Below, in pieces: positions 7,004 through 14,937 of a stretch of DNA of 23,303 nucleotides; positions within the stretch are counted from its first letter, which is position 1, and each line of letters opens with the position of its first letter. The DNA is from Acidobacteriaceae bacterium (lineage in GTDB: Bacteria > Acidobacteriota > Terriglobia > Terriglobales > Acidobacteriaceae), in NCBI GenBank assembly GCA_003135495.1, contig PLBX01000267.1, positions 5,448 to 28,750 on the forward strand. Reading direction: 5' to 3'. The position numbers and the translations under genes were made by a program. The notes under the pieces were generated by a model. The model was given only the letters and a program-made list of their open reading frames with translations. It did no database searches and had not been told where the DNA came from.

Positions 7004-8200
7004 TCAGTCCTCTTTCTGAACGGGATGCTTCGCAGCTTCGTCCATTCCCGCAATGTGGTTGGCGTCCGCCCCAATTCGTTCGACGCCCGCTTCGTGACTG
7101 CTCTGGAAGCGCTGCGAATAGACATACGTTGCGCTGCCGAGCGCGCCGGCTACAGCTCCGGCCAACGCGGCGGCGCCAACTTTGGCGCCTCCTACGGAGG
7201 TATAAATCGGTGGATAAGTGTCTGGTGGAGTCGCTAAATGAATGGGAACGGTTTGGAATGTGGCCATTTTCCAAACCACGTTCTTTTCAGTACATCCTAA
7301 GCAAGGCGCTCCGATTCCAATCGGCCACACGCCCGGAATTTCATTGAAATGCCGCAGGGAGCAGGCGGCATGGGTGACTGGGCCTTTGCAGCCGAGCTTG
7401 TAGAGGCACCATCCTTGCTTATGCCCTTCATCTCCGAATGACGCTGCGAATCTGCCGGCATCAAAATGCGCGCGACGCGGGCAATTTTCGTGGATCACGC
7501 GATCGTAGGCAAAGCGCGGGCGGCCAATGTCGTCGAGCTCCGGCAGTTTGCCCATGGTCACATATTCGAGGACGACGGCCAGTAAGTTGTAGGGACTTGG
7601 CGGACAACCGGGAAGGTTTATGATCGGTTTGCCAGTAATGATGGAATCGACGCCAACCGCGCCCGTGGGGTTCGGGTCTGCAGACGGGATGCCGCCCCAC
7701 GAGGCGCAGGAGCCCATGGCGATAACCGCCGCCGCTTGGCTCGCAACTTCCCTCAGAACTTGCACTCCGGGTTTGCTGCCCAATTCCATGTAGACGCCGT
7801 CGTCTTTCACAGGAATTGAGCCCTCGACCACCAGCACATATTTGCCGGCGTTCTCCGCCATGGCGGAACGCAACGCAGCTTCTGCTTGCGCGCCTGAGGC
7901 GGCCATCAAGGTCTCGTGGTAATCGAGGGAGATTACGTCGAGGATCAAGTGAGCGACATCGGGAGCGGAGGTGCGAAGGAGGGTTTCAGTGCATCCAGTG
8001 CAATCTTGAAAGTGCAACCAGATCACCGAAGGGCGTTTCGTCTTGCCGATCGCCTGAGCGACCTGCAACACCGATTTCTTACTCGTGAGAGATAAGCCAA
8101 TCGGAGCGGTCGCCATCAACATGCTGCATAATTGGATAAAATTTCTTCGGGAGACTCCGCTGGACTCGAGATGTTCCGCGATGGTGGGATGCTTAGACAT
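7004..8200 (-). CDS. hybO: [NiFe]-hydrogenase small subunit (Hyb-type)
   Basis: This subunit holds the three Fe-S clusters that take electrons from the active site. The 398-residue precursor starts MSKHPTIAEHL and has a Tat motif SRRNFIQLC (from residue 17). Proximal-cluster cysteines are in QDCTGCTE, GSCASWGG and LPGCPPSP; distal in HENCPRRAHF, CLYKLGCKG; medial in AACSLRHF and PCLGC. The proximal motif is CTGC, without the extra cysteine of the oxygen-tolerant CTCC type, so a standard, oxygen-sensitive enzyme is inferred. A C-terminal hydrophobic helix (VGAAALAGAVAGALGSATYVYS) anchors it. AGGAAGG lies just before the ATG. It is the first gene of the hyb operon. Confidence 0.95.
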   Translation of the reverse strand: MSKHPTIAEHLESSGVSRRNFIQLCSMLMATAPIGLSLTSKKSVLQVAQAIGKTKRPSVIWLHFQDCTGCTETLLRTSAPDVAHLILDVISLDYHETLMAASGAQAEAALRSAMAENAGKYVLVVEGSIPVKDDGVYMELGSKPGVQVLREVASQAAAVIAMGSCASWGGIPSADPNPTGAVGVDSIITGKPIINLPGCPPSPYNLLAVVLEYVTMGKLPELDDIGRPRFAYDRVIHENCPRRAHFDAGRFAASFGDEGHKQGWCLYKLGCKGPVTHAACSLRHFNEIPGVWPIGIGAPCLGCTEKNVVWKMATFQTVPIHLATPPDTYPPIYTSVGGAKVGAAALAGAVAGALGSATYVYSQRFQSSHEAGVERIGADANHIAGMDEAAKHPVQKED

Positions 8201-8652
8201 TAGTGCCTTCCTGACGTACGCCAGTGCCCCGCACCCTGCATCTGAACGTTGCTGGTTACCGACGTTCCTTCCAGCCAGTCACACGGGGAACCTGGGATGT
8301 AACAATATTGGTTATCGCTTGGCCGGAATTTTGCGTCAGTGATTCAAGTCACCGGCACTCGTGACACCCTTAGATTGGCGTGCCAACCGGCCTCGGATCT
8401 CCATAAATTGCGCCCAATTCGGATTTCTGGACTCCTTGCCTTCCCTGTGATCTTTGTTCCCCAATGTTCTCTGTTCCCCCGTGGGGTGAAAATTTTGCCG
8501 TCATTGTTAGTCCTTTCGCACTATTGACCTGTCTGCCAGCACCCCTATAATCACGTCACTTCAGGACTGGGGCATTCCGCTCTTAGATGGGCTAGAAACT
8601 TTGGTGCAGGCAAGGCTTTGCGGGAGGGACAACCATTCTTCAAAAGTATTTT
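8201..8652. other. Divergent intergenic region between hybO and the selenoprotein gene
   Basis: This 452-bp gap separates the divergent hyb operon and the deiodinase-like gene, so it should hold both promoters. Seen are a good + strand sigma-70 promoter (8524-8551), a palindrome TTGGC-GT-GCCAA (8375-8386) that could be an operator, and an AT-rich imperfect inverted repeat TAAC-AATATT-G-GTTA (8300-8314). I find no convincing -35/-10 or sigma-54 -24/-12 pair for hyb on the - strand, and no credible coding frame. Confidence 0.6.
8524..8551 (+). promoter_or_regulatory. Sigma-70 type promoter for the deiodinase-like selenoprotein
   Basis: TTGACC (8524-8529) and a perfect TATAAT (8546-8551) are separated by 16 bp. 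Transcription would begin near 8558, giving a leader of about 95 nt before the GTG start at 8653. No strong Shine-Dalgarno is seen close to that start; GGGAGGG (8622-8628) is 24 bp upstream, too far for normal use. Confidence 0.65.
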
Positions 8653-9357
8653 GTGAAGAAAAGACTCATCAGAATTTTCACGATAATCCTCGTAGTGTGG
8701 GTATTTGCCTGTGCCGCGCTCTACGGGATTATGCGCCAGCCCCCCGAGACGTTAGCGCGCGTTATGGCGAAAATACCGGGGCCAGTTGCCTTTTTGGTGC
8801 TTCCCTTCGAGACACTTTGGACCCACGCGCGAGCCGGCGCGCTTCAAGTCGGTGACGCCGCCCCCGATTTTTCGCTGACGAAACTCGATAAGAGCGCCGC
8901 AGTGCAACTCTCGAATCTGACGGCCCAGGGGCGCCCCGTGGTGCTCATCTTCGGCAGCTACACTTGACCGCCATTCCGGCGGGAGGTTCCCGCTCTCAAC
9001 AAGCTTTACCAGCAATATGGAAACAAGGCCGCTTTTCTGGTGGTGTACATCACCGAAGCGCATCCGAGCGATGTGTGGCAGATGCAGAGCAATATAAAGG
9101 ATAAGGTTGTTTTTGCCAGCCCCAAGGATGAAGAAGAGCGGGCAATGGTGGCGGGAGCGTGTGTGCGAAAGCTCGGCATCGAGATTCCCGCCGTGATCGA
9201 CGCATTCGGCAACTCGACCGAACAAGCCTACACGGGATGGCCCGATCGTCTTTATTTCATCGACGCGAGTGGACGCGTTGCCTATAAATCCAAACCAGGT
9301 CCGTTCGGCTTCAAGGAGCACGAACTTCAGGCGGTGTTGGACAAGTCAGTGAAATGA
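8653..9357 (+). CDS. Iodothyronine deiodinase-like selenoprotein (TGA = Sec at codon 105)
   Basis: A 234-residue membrane-anchored thioredoxin-fold protein of the deiodinase family (T4_deiodinase type), read through an in-frame TGA at 8965-8967. Residues 8-27 form an N-terminal membrane segment. Before the TGA are DAAPDFSLTKLDK and VVLIFGSYT; after it PPFRREVPALNKL, then VVYITEAHPSDVW, and near the end the GPFGF motif. In animal deiodinases the same order is found: FGSxTUPPF, YIxEAHPSDGW and GPF, with U as the catalytic selenocysteine. The frame is unbroken on both sides and a SECIS-like hairpin starts 11 nt after the TGA. The start is GTG, the only normal start codon in frame after the upstream TAG at 8593. 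The substrate is unknown; peroxide or thiol redox chemistry is as plausible as dehalogenation. The alternative is a Cys-to-stop pseudogene. Confidence 0.85.
8978..8994 (+). promoter_or_regulatory. Bacterial SECIS-like hairpin for selenocysteine insertion
   Basis: Directly downstream of the in-frame TGA (8965-8967), GCGGG (8979-8983) pairs with CCCGC (8989-8993). A G-U pair (8978/8994) extends the base, and the apical loop is AGGUU. The GGU in the loop and its place, about 18 nt after the TGA, match the known bacterial SECIS pattern (SelB binding; E. coli fdhF has loop AGGUCU). A competing stem, CCGCC (8968-8972) with GGCGG (8978-8982), uses part of the same bases. Confidence 0.7.
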
Positions 9358-9452
9358 TTGCGATCAGGTAACTCGCCGAATGGCACGCCTTGATCGGCGT
9401 CGCAGAGTGGTTCCAAGGTAAAGAAAAAAGTCGCTCCTTTTCCCTTCGCGCT

Positions 9453-10925
9453 CTACGCCCAAATTTTTCCGCGATGCCGATGCACGATGCGCTGCACGGA
9501 GGCCAGTCCGATGCCGGTCCCTGGAAATTCGTCTTGGCTGTGAAATCTTTGGAAGGCGCCAAAAATCGTACTCGCATATTTCATATCGAAGCCGGCTCCA
9601 TCATCCTTCACGAAATAGGCTTGGGTGCCATCACTTTCGAGTGAGACGCCGAATTCAATGCGCGCTGTTGGACCGTGGCTGGTCAACTTCCAGGCATTAT
9701 TCAGCAGGTTTTCCACCAGTATCCGCAGCAGCGCGCGATCGCCGTTGGCACAGATTCCCTCAGCGACCACAAATTCTACGTGTCGGCTGGGGTCACCTCG
9801 CTGCACTTCGGCCCCAATGGATTGAACCAAGCTGCTAAGGTCGGTCCGCTGGGCATTGAGTTCGCCGCGGGAGAGGCGAGCCAATCTTAAGAGCGCATTA
9901 ATCAGGCTGTCCATGTGCTGGGCGGAGGCGCTAATGGCCTGGATTAGATTTTGGCCTTGCAGGTCGAGTTTCTCGGGATACTCTTTCTGCAAAACTTCCA
10001 CGAAGGCCTGAATACGCCGAACCGGTGCGCGCAAATCGTGGGAAACGGAATAGTTGAAAGTCTCCAGTTCCCGGTTAACCGCTACCAGTTGACTTGTGCG
10101 CTCTTGAACCCGTTGATCGAGTTCGGAATTGAGTGAGCGGAGACCCGTTTCCGCGGCCTTTCTGGCGCTGATGTCGCGGATGTTGCATTGAATCACCTTC
10201 TGGTCGCCGACTAGATAGACGTTGCTGACGAATTCGACGGCAATGGAATGCCCATCCTTTGTTTCCAGGGGCTGGTCCTCGTAGCGGATATACCCATTCT
10301 TCTGCAATTCCGCGAAGCTGGCCTTACACGCCTCGATGTCCTTGAAGGCGCCGATCTCCCAAAGTTTTTTCCCCAGGCAATGCTCGCGCGAGTAACCCAA
10401 CATATCCACCAGGAACGGATTGGCGTCCATGATGTGACCACTCTCTTCGTCCAGAATCAAAATGCCATCCTGGGCGGTTTCGAAGAGCCGGCGGTATCGG
10501 GCCTCCGACGCTTTGAGGGAGTGCTCCATGCGCTTTCGTTCATAGTAAAACTCGGTTTCGCGCAGCACCCGTGCGATGGCTGGAACCAGCCGCGCCAGTT
10601 CCGATTTTTGAACGTAATCATGCGCGCCCGCCTTGATGAGCGATACGGCCAGGTTCAGATCGATCTCGCCGGATACGATGATGAACGGGACACGTGGGCG
10701 TAGTTCCTTGGCCAGCGCAAGTGCCGCAGGAGCGCCAAATTCCGGCATGGAGTGGTCAGAGGTGATCAGATCCCAATCCGCCCGCTCCAGGGCAACGCGC
10801 ATGCCGGGTGAAGTATCCACCACTTCAAAAACTGGCTCATAGCCACCGGCGCGAACCGCGCGAACCAGCAGATCGGCATCATCCTTGGAGTCTTCCACGA
10901 TCAACATGCGAAGAGATTGACTCAT
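9453..10925 (-). CDS. Hybrid REC-PAS sensor histidine kinase, C-terminus cut by an amber codon
   Basis: A soluble 490-residue signalling kinase. In order: a receiver domain (MLIVEDSKDDADLL; phospho-Asp in DLITSDHSMPEF; Lys in HDYVQKSEL), a PAS/PAC domain (YRRLFETAQDGILILDEESG onward), a coiled linker, the HisKA phospho-acceptor SVSHDLRAPVRR, and the ATPase domain (N box ENLLNNAWK, G1 DDGAGFD, G2 GTGIGLASV). Start: ATG 10925 (MSQSLRML); a GTG two codons upstream is possible. The frame ends RGKIWA then TAG (9455-9453). The same frame continues SAKGKGATFFFTLE, which is what normally ends this domain (WAESxxGKGATFFFTLP). A Glu codon has therefore apparently become a stop, removing the last beta strand. 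It may still fold, be weakened, or reflect a base error. Confidence 0.85.
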   Translation of the reverse strand: MSQSLRMLIVEDSKDDADLLVRAVRAGGYEPVFEVVDTSPGMRVALERADWDLITSDHSMPEFGAPAALALAKELRPRVPFIIVSGEIDLNLAVSLIKAGAHDYVQKSELARLVPAIARVLRETEFYYERKRMEHSLKASEARYRRLFETAQDGILILDEESGHIMDANPFLVDMLGYSREHCLGKKLWEIGAFKDIEACKASFAELQKNGYIRYEDQPLETKDGHSIAVEFVSNVYLVGDQKVIQCNIRDISARKAAETGLRSLNSELDQRVQERTSQLVAVNRELETFNYSVSHDLRAPVRRIQAFVEVLQKEYPEKLDLQGQNLIQAISASAQHMDSLINALLRLARLSRGELNAQRTDLSSLVQSIGAEVQRGDPSRHVEFVVAEGICANGDRALLRILVENLLNNAWKLTSHGPTARIEFGVSLESDGTQAYFVKDDGAGFDMKYASTIFGAFQRFHSQDEFPGTGIGLASVQRIVHRHRGKIWA

Positions 10926-11043
10926 AAACACCCGCTTTACTACATATCCAGCCTAGTTCGGTGAAGATTGTGGAATCTGAGCAAAATTGAACAACACGGC
11001 CAATCGTTTCGGCCGTGATCCCAATAACGGCCACGTTCCCGCC

Positions 11044-12483
11044 ATGGGTCGCTCTGTTCTTTGGCCGATCAAGTCGTTGGTACATCGACTCACCCCGTTG
11101 TATCCTCGGGACGTGCCACGCTCTCCTGCGCTCGGTTCAACTGCGCCTCATCGGACCCCTACTTCTGGATTATTTTTAGGCCTGATCATTACGTTGGCAG
11201 CTGTTGTCACATACTCGGCATATATCACGCGGCAAATCTCCGGCCTGCGCGAACTGCAGAACAACCTAGTCGATCGCAACCGGAAAGATTCCCTGCAATT
11301 GCTTCGCATCCAGAACGATTTGAACTCGCTCGCGCTGGCGATGCGCGACATGCTCGACAATGACGAGCCCTATCCGCTGACGGCGTGGTCGGCGCAATTT
11401 CAGCGGGTTCGCGCCGATCTTGATGACGCGCTGCGACGCGAGCAGCGAGTTGCTCCGGTGAATCGAACTGCCGAACAAGAAAGGTATCTTGAGGATTCAG
11501 TGGCGCAATTCTGGGACGCGGCCGATCGAACCTTTGCACTGGCAAATGGCCCAAACCAAGCCGAAGCGAGGACGCAGATTCGCATCTCGCTGCGGGCGCG
11601 CCAAGAGGCGTTGAGTACGGCCGTTTCGCGATTGCTGGTACAAAATAACGAAAGCGAAGAGCAGGCGGCGCTCCGCATCGGGCGTATTTATTACCGGGTA
11701 CAGCGCCAGGTTTATCTCTTTCTGACCGCAACGCTGATCGCCATTCTCTTCACCAGCCTTTATCTGATCCGCTCGAACCGGCGTCTCTTCGCCCAACTCG
11801 CCACGCTCTCTGAACAGCGAAGCGAGCTTGCCCAGAAGCTCATTGCCACCCAGGAATCTACCCTGCGCCACATCTCCCGCGAATTGCACGACGAGTTCGG
11901 GCAGATTCTCACCGCCGTAGGAGCAATGCTGACGCGCGCCGGAAAGCATGCGCCGGAGGGATCGCCGCTGCGCGCCGAATTGCGCGAAGTCTGCGAGATT
12001 ACGCAAACTACGCTGGATAAAGTGCGCAGCCTTTCGCAGGCCCTGCATCCGGTGATGCTTGAAGAAACCGGGCTGGAGAGTACTCTCGACTGGTATCTAC
12101 CAGTGGTGGAACGGCAGGCTGGCCTTCACGTATTCTATGAAAAATCGGGCGAATCTTTCTCGGTGAAGGGGGACGCTGCGATTCATGTCTATCGAATCGT
12201 GCAAGAAGCTTTAAATAATGTGACCCGGCATTCCGGAGCCAGCGAGGCATGGGTGCGGCTCCGATTTCTGCCTGACACTTTAACCATGGAAGTTGAAGAT
12301 CATGGCAAAGGGTTGGAAGCGCCGGCCACCATGCAAGAAAAAGGAATTGGACTGGTAGCAATGCGAGAACGCGCCGAACTGTTGGGCGGCAACATTGAAT
12401 TTGGCCCGCCCACGCAAGATCGAAGTGGAACCCTGGTTCGATTGAAAGTTCCGAGAGAGATGCTTAATTCCGATGCCGAATAA
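11044..12483 (+). CDS. Membrane sensor histidine kinase, NarX/DegS (HisKA_3) type
   Basis: A sensor kinase with two membrane segments, SGLFLGLIITLAAVVTYSAY and VYLFLTATLIAILFTSLYLI. They enclose an all-helical extracytoplasmic region of about 140 residues resembling a four-helix-bundle or CHASE3-like sensor. The cytoplasmic part has the HisKA_3 site RHISRELHDEFGQILTAVGA, then the ATPase N box IVQEALNNVTRHS and glycine motifs EDHGKGL and GIGLVAMRERAELLGG. The start is uncertain: ATG 11044 is used; a TTG at 10987 and a GTG at 11113 are in frame, and none has a strong Shine-Dalgarno. It overlaps the downstream response regulator by 11 bp, so the two form a cognate pair. It is divergent from the REC-PAS kinase. 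The signal cannot be told from sequence. Confidence 0.88.
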   Translation: MGRSVLWPIKSLVHRLTPLYPRDVPRSPALGSTAPHRTPTSGLFLGLIITLAAVVTYSAYITRQISGLRELQNNLVDRNRKDSLQLLRIQNDLNSLALAMRDMLDNDEPYPLTAWSAQFQRVRADLDDALRREQRVAPVNRTAEQERYLEDSVAQFWDAADRTFALANGPNQAEARTQIRISLRARQEALSTAVSRLLVQNNESEEQAALRIGRIYYRVQRQVYLFLTATLIAILFTSLYLIRSNRRLFAQLATLSEQRSELAQKLIATQESTLRHISRELHDEFGQILTAVGAMLTRAGKHAPEGSPLRAELREVCEITQTTLDKVRSLSQALHPVMLEETGLESTLDWYLPVVERQAGLHVFYEKSGESFSVKGDAAIHVYRIVQEALNNVTRHSGASEAWVRLRFLPDTLTMEVEDHGKGLEAPATMQEKGIGLVAMRERAELLGGNIEFGPPTQDRSGTLVRLKVPREMLNSDAE

Positions 12484-13102
12484 AATTTCAGTATTGCTGG
12501 TCGACGACCACACTTTGGTGCGCCGCGGTTTCCGGCGCATTCTTGAAGATGAGGACGACATCACCATTGCCGGCGAGGCCGGCGATGGCGCCGAGGCCAT
12601 CAAACTCGCGGGAAAGCTGCAGCCGACTGTGATCGTCATGGATTGCGCCATGCCCGGTATCAACGGTCTGGAGGCTACTCGAAAGATTCTTGAAAGCAAT
12701 CCACAGGCGCTGGTGCTGATGCTGAGCATGCACCCGGAAGAAACGCTGGTGCGCCAGGCGCTAGACGCCGGCGCGCGCGGGTACGTTTTAAAAAACGCAG
12801 TCGATCTCGAGTTAAGCACTGCCATACGCCGCGTGGTTAACGGCGAAACTGTGCTTGACTCGCAACTCAAACCGGCGGAAATCCTAAAAGGCAAGCGCCA
12901 CTCCGCCCTCACCCCGCGCGAACTCGAAATACTGCAAATGATCGTAGATGGTAAATCGAATAAAGAAATTGCCACCGTGCTCGATCTGAGCGCCAACACG
13001 GTCGCGGTGCATCGCGCCAATATGATGGACGCTTTAGGCATTCACAAGGCGGCGGAGTTGGTCGTCTACGCTATTCGCCACGGGCTGGTTAATCTGCCGT
13101 GA
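12473..13102 (+). CDS. NarL/FixJ-family response regulator
   Basis: A 209-residue DNA-binding response regulator, the likely partner of the overlapping HisKA_3 kinase. The receiver domain shows the acidic pair D11/D12 (LLVDDHTLVRRG), phospho-Asp D57 (VIVMDCAMPGING), S85 (MLSMH) and K107 (GYVLKNA). A C-terminal LuxR-type helix-turn-helix follows: LTPRELEILQMIVDGKSNKE and IATVLDLSANTVAVHRANMM. All phosphotransfer residues are present. Its stop overlaps the GTG start of the next gene (GTGA at 13099), so the three genes probably form one transcript. Confidence 0.94.
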   Translation: MPNKISVLLVDDHTLVRRGFRRILEDEDDITIAGEAGDGAEAIKLAGKLQPTVIVMDCAMPGINGLEATRKILESNPQALVLMLSMHPEETLVRQALDAGARGYVLKNAVDLELSTAIRRVVNGETVLDSQLKPAEILKGKRHSALTPRELEILQMIVDGKSNKEIATVLDLSANTVAVHRANMMDALGIHKAAELVVYAIRHGLVNLP

Positions 13103-14889
13103 CCGATTGCAAGATAACCGATCGCCAGATGAACGACCGCCGGTCGTTTCTCCGAGCGGGAATGTGTAGCCTGGCATCGACTCTAATCTCAACTGCCGGC
13201 TTTCGACTCGATGCCTTCGCCGCAAACGCTGCTCCCGATCCCGGTTTTCATCTCGTCGACGTGACTTCACAAGCTGGAATAAATTTCCGTCACAACAGCG
13301 GCGCCTATGGCGGCAAGTTGTTGCCGGAAACGCTCGGTGCCGGATGCGCATTCCTCGACTACGACGGCGACGGCTGGCAAGACATTCTTCTGGTGAACGG
13401 CGCCGATTGGCCAGGGCACAAGCGTGAACCGATATCGCAGCCCAACTTCCTGAAACTTTATCGCAACAATCGGAACGGCACGTTTTCCGATGTCACTCGC
13501 AGTGCTGGCCTCGATGTTGAAATGTATGGCATGGGAATGGCCGTTGGAGACTACGACAATGACGGCTTTCCCGACATCCTCATCACCTGCGTGGGGCAGA
13601 ATCGCCTCTTCAAAAATACCGGCAAGGGAACATTTATCGACGTAACCAAGTCGAGCGGACTAGGCGGACGGCAGGCCTTGAGCACGTCCGCGTTATGGTT
13701 TGATTTCGATCGCGATGGACTGCTGGATTTATTTGTCTGCAACTACGTCAAGTGGTCAGCCGAGCACGATGTATTTTGCAGCTTCGATGGCAAGCACAAG
13801 TCGTACTGCACGCCCGAAGCCTATCGCGGCGAAACCTGCTGGCTCTTTCACAACCGCGGCAACGGAACATTTGAGGACGTCACTGCAAGCTGCGGAATTT
13901 TCGACAGCAGTTCGAAGTCTCTAGGCGTAGCCATGCTCGACTACGATCATGATGGCTGGCCCGATCTGCTCGTGACGAACGATACCCAACCCAACAAACT
14001 TTATCGCAACCAGCGCAATGGCACCTTCAAAGATGTAGCGGTCGATGCCGGCATCGCTTTTTCCACCGAGGGACGCGCCCGCGCCGGCATGGGCGTGGAC
14101 GTTGCGGACTTTGAAAATGCCGGACGCCCGGGCGTGGCCATCACGAATTTCGATAATGAGATGACTGGGCTTTACCGCCTTACGAACGGCGGCAATTACG
14201 TTGATGTAGCCATGCCGAGCGGAGTGGGGCAGGCGTCGAAAGATAAGTTGGGATTCGGTTGCGTGTTTCTCGATGCCGATCTTGATGGCGCACTCGACTT
14301 GGCAGTTGTTAACGGACATATCGATGACACTGTGCGCAATGTGAGCGGCGTCGGCTACGCGCAGCCTCCGCAACTTTTCTTGAATCGTGGAAAGGGAAAT
14401 TTCGTCGACGTAGCCTCCGCAATCGGAGGCGGTTTCAGTCAACCAAAAGTCGGACGCGGTCTAGCCTATGGCGATTTCGATCGCGATGGCGATCTCGATT
14501 TGTTGATCACCACCAATAATGGCCCCGCCTATCTATACCGCAACGATCAGACGTCCGGCAACCGAAGCATCCGAATTCGCTTGATAGGAACGAAATCAAA
14601 TCGCGATGCCATTGGCGCCCTGGTGAAGATCTTTCACGGAACACCGTACGCAGCAACGAAGGCAACATCCCATGGAACCGTTATCCAATCGCGCATGGTC
14701 AAAGGCGGCTCAAGTTATTTGTCGCAATCCGAACTACCCGTAACCTTCGGCTTGGGCAAGCAAGATAAAATCGATCGCCTGCTAATCGAGTGGCCAAGCG
14801 GAAGAACCGAAGAATACAAAAACCTGGCGGCCGGGAGATCCTACGAATGCGTCGAGACGAAAGGAATCACGCCACTGCCAGGTTTCTAG
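13099..14889 (+). CDS. Tat-exported FG-GAP/VCBS repeat protein with ASPIC/UnbV domain
   Basis: A 596-residue exported protein. Near the N-terminus DRRSFLRAG followed by a hydrophobic stretch ending DAFAAN is a Tat-type signal. The body has six calcium-binding-loop repeats of an FG-GAP/VCBS beta-propeller, for example FLDYDGDGWQDILLVN, GDYDNDGFPDILIT, WFDFDRDGLLDLFV, MLDYDHDGWPDLLV, FLDADLDGALDLAV and GDFDRDGDLDLLIT. The C-terminus carries the ASPIC/UnbV module (RDAIGALVKI, then FGLGKQDKIDRLLIEWPSGR). Function is unknown; such proteins are often called CRTAC-like and are thought to act outside the cytoplasm in adhesion or binding. GTG 13099 overlaps the regulator stop; ATG 13129 (MNDRRSFL) is an alternative that would place the Tat motif nearer the start. 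Confidence 0.9.
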   Translation: MTDCKITDRQMNDRRSFLRAGMCSLASTLISTAGFRLDAFAANAAPDPGFHLVDVTSQAGINFRHNSGAYGGKLLPETLGAGCAFLDYDGDGWQDILLVNGADWPGHKREPISQPNFLKLYRNNRNGTFSDVTRSAGLDVEMYGMGMAVGDYDNDGFPDILITCVGQNRLFKNTGKGTFIDVTKSSGLGGRQALSTSALWFDFDRDGLLDLFVCNYVKWSAEHDVFCSFDGKHKSYCTPEAYRGETCWLFHNRGNGTFEDVTASCGIFDSSSKSLGVAMLDYDHDGWPDLLVTNDTQPNKLYRNQRNGTFKDVAVDAGIAFSTEGRARAGMGVDVADFENAGRPGVAITNFDNEMTGLYRLTNGGNYVDVAMPSGVGQASKDKLGFGCVFLDADLDGALDLAVVNGHIDDTVRNVSGVGYAQPPQLFLNRGKGNFVDVASAIGGGFSQPKVGRGLAYGDFDRDGDLDLLITTNNGPAYLYRNDQTSGNRSIRIRLIGTKSNRDAIGALVKIFHGTPYAATKATSHGTVIQSRMVKGGSSYLSQSELPVTFGLGKQDKIDRLLIEWPSGRTEEYKNLAAGRSYECVETKGITPLPGF

Positions 14890-14937
14890 GCAAGATGTAA
14901 TTTCGCCGTTAGTTTAATTTTGGCCGGAGAATAAAAA

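Noticed and set aside
9040..9357. A separate 105-residue gene starting at ATG 9040
   Set aside because: It begins in the middle of the deiodinase fold (at the VYITEAHPSD strand), has no ribosome site, and is in the same frame as the upstream half across the TGA. One selenoprotein explains both parts.
12280..13041. Long - strand open frame opposite the response regulator
   Set aside because: Ser/Arg-rich product without motifs; the + strand kinase and regulator are unambiguous.
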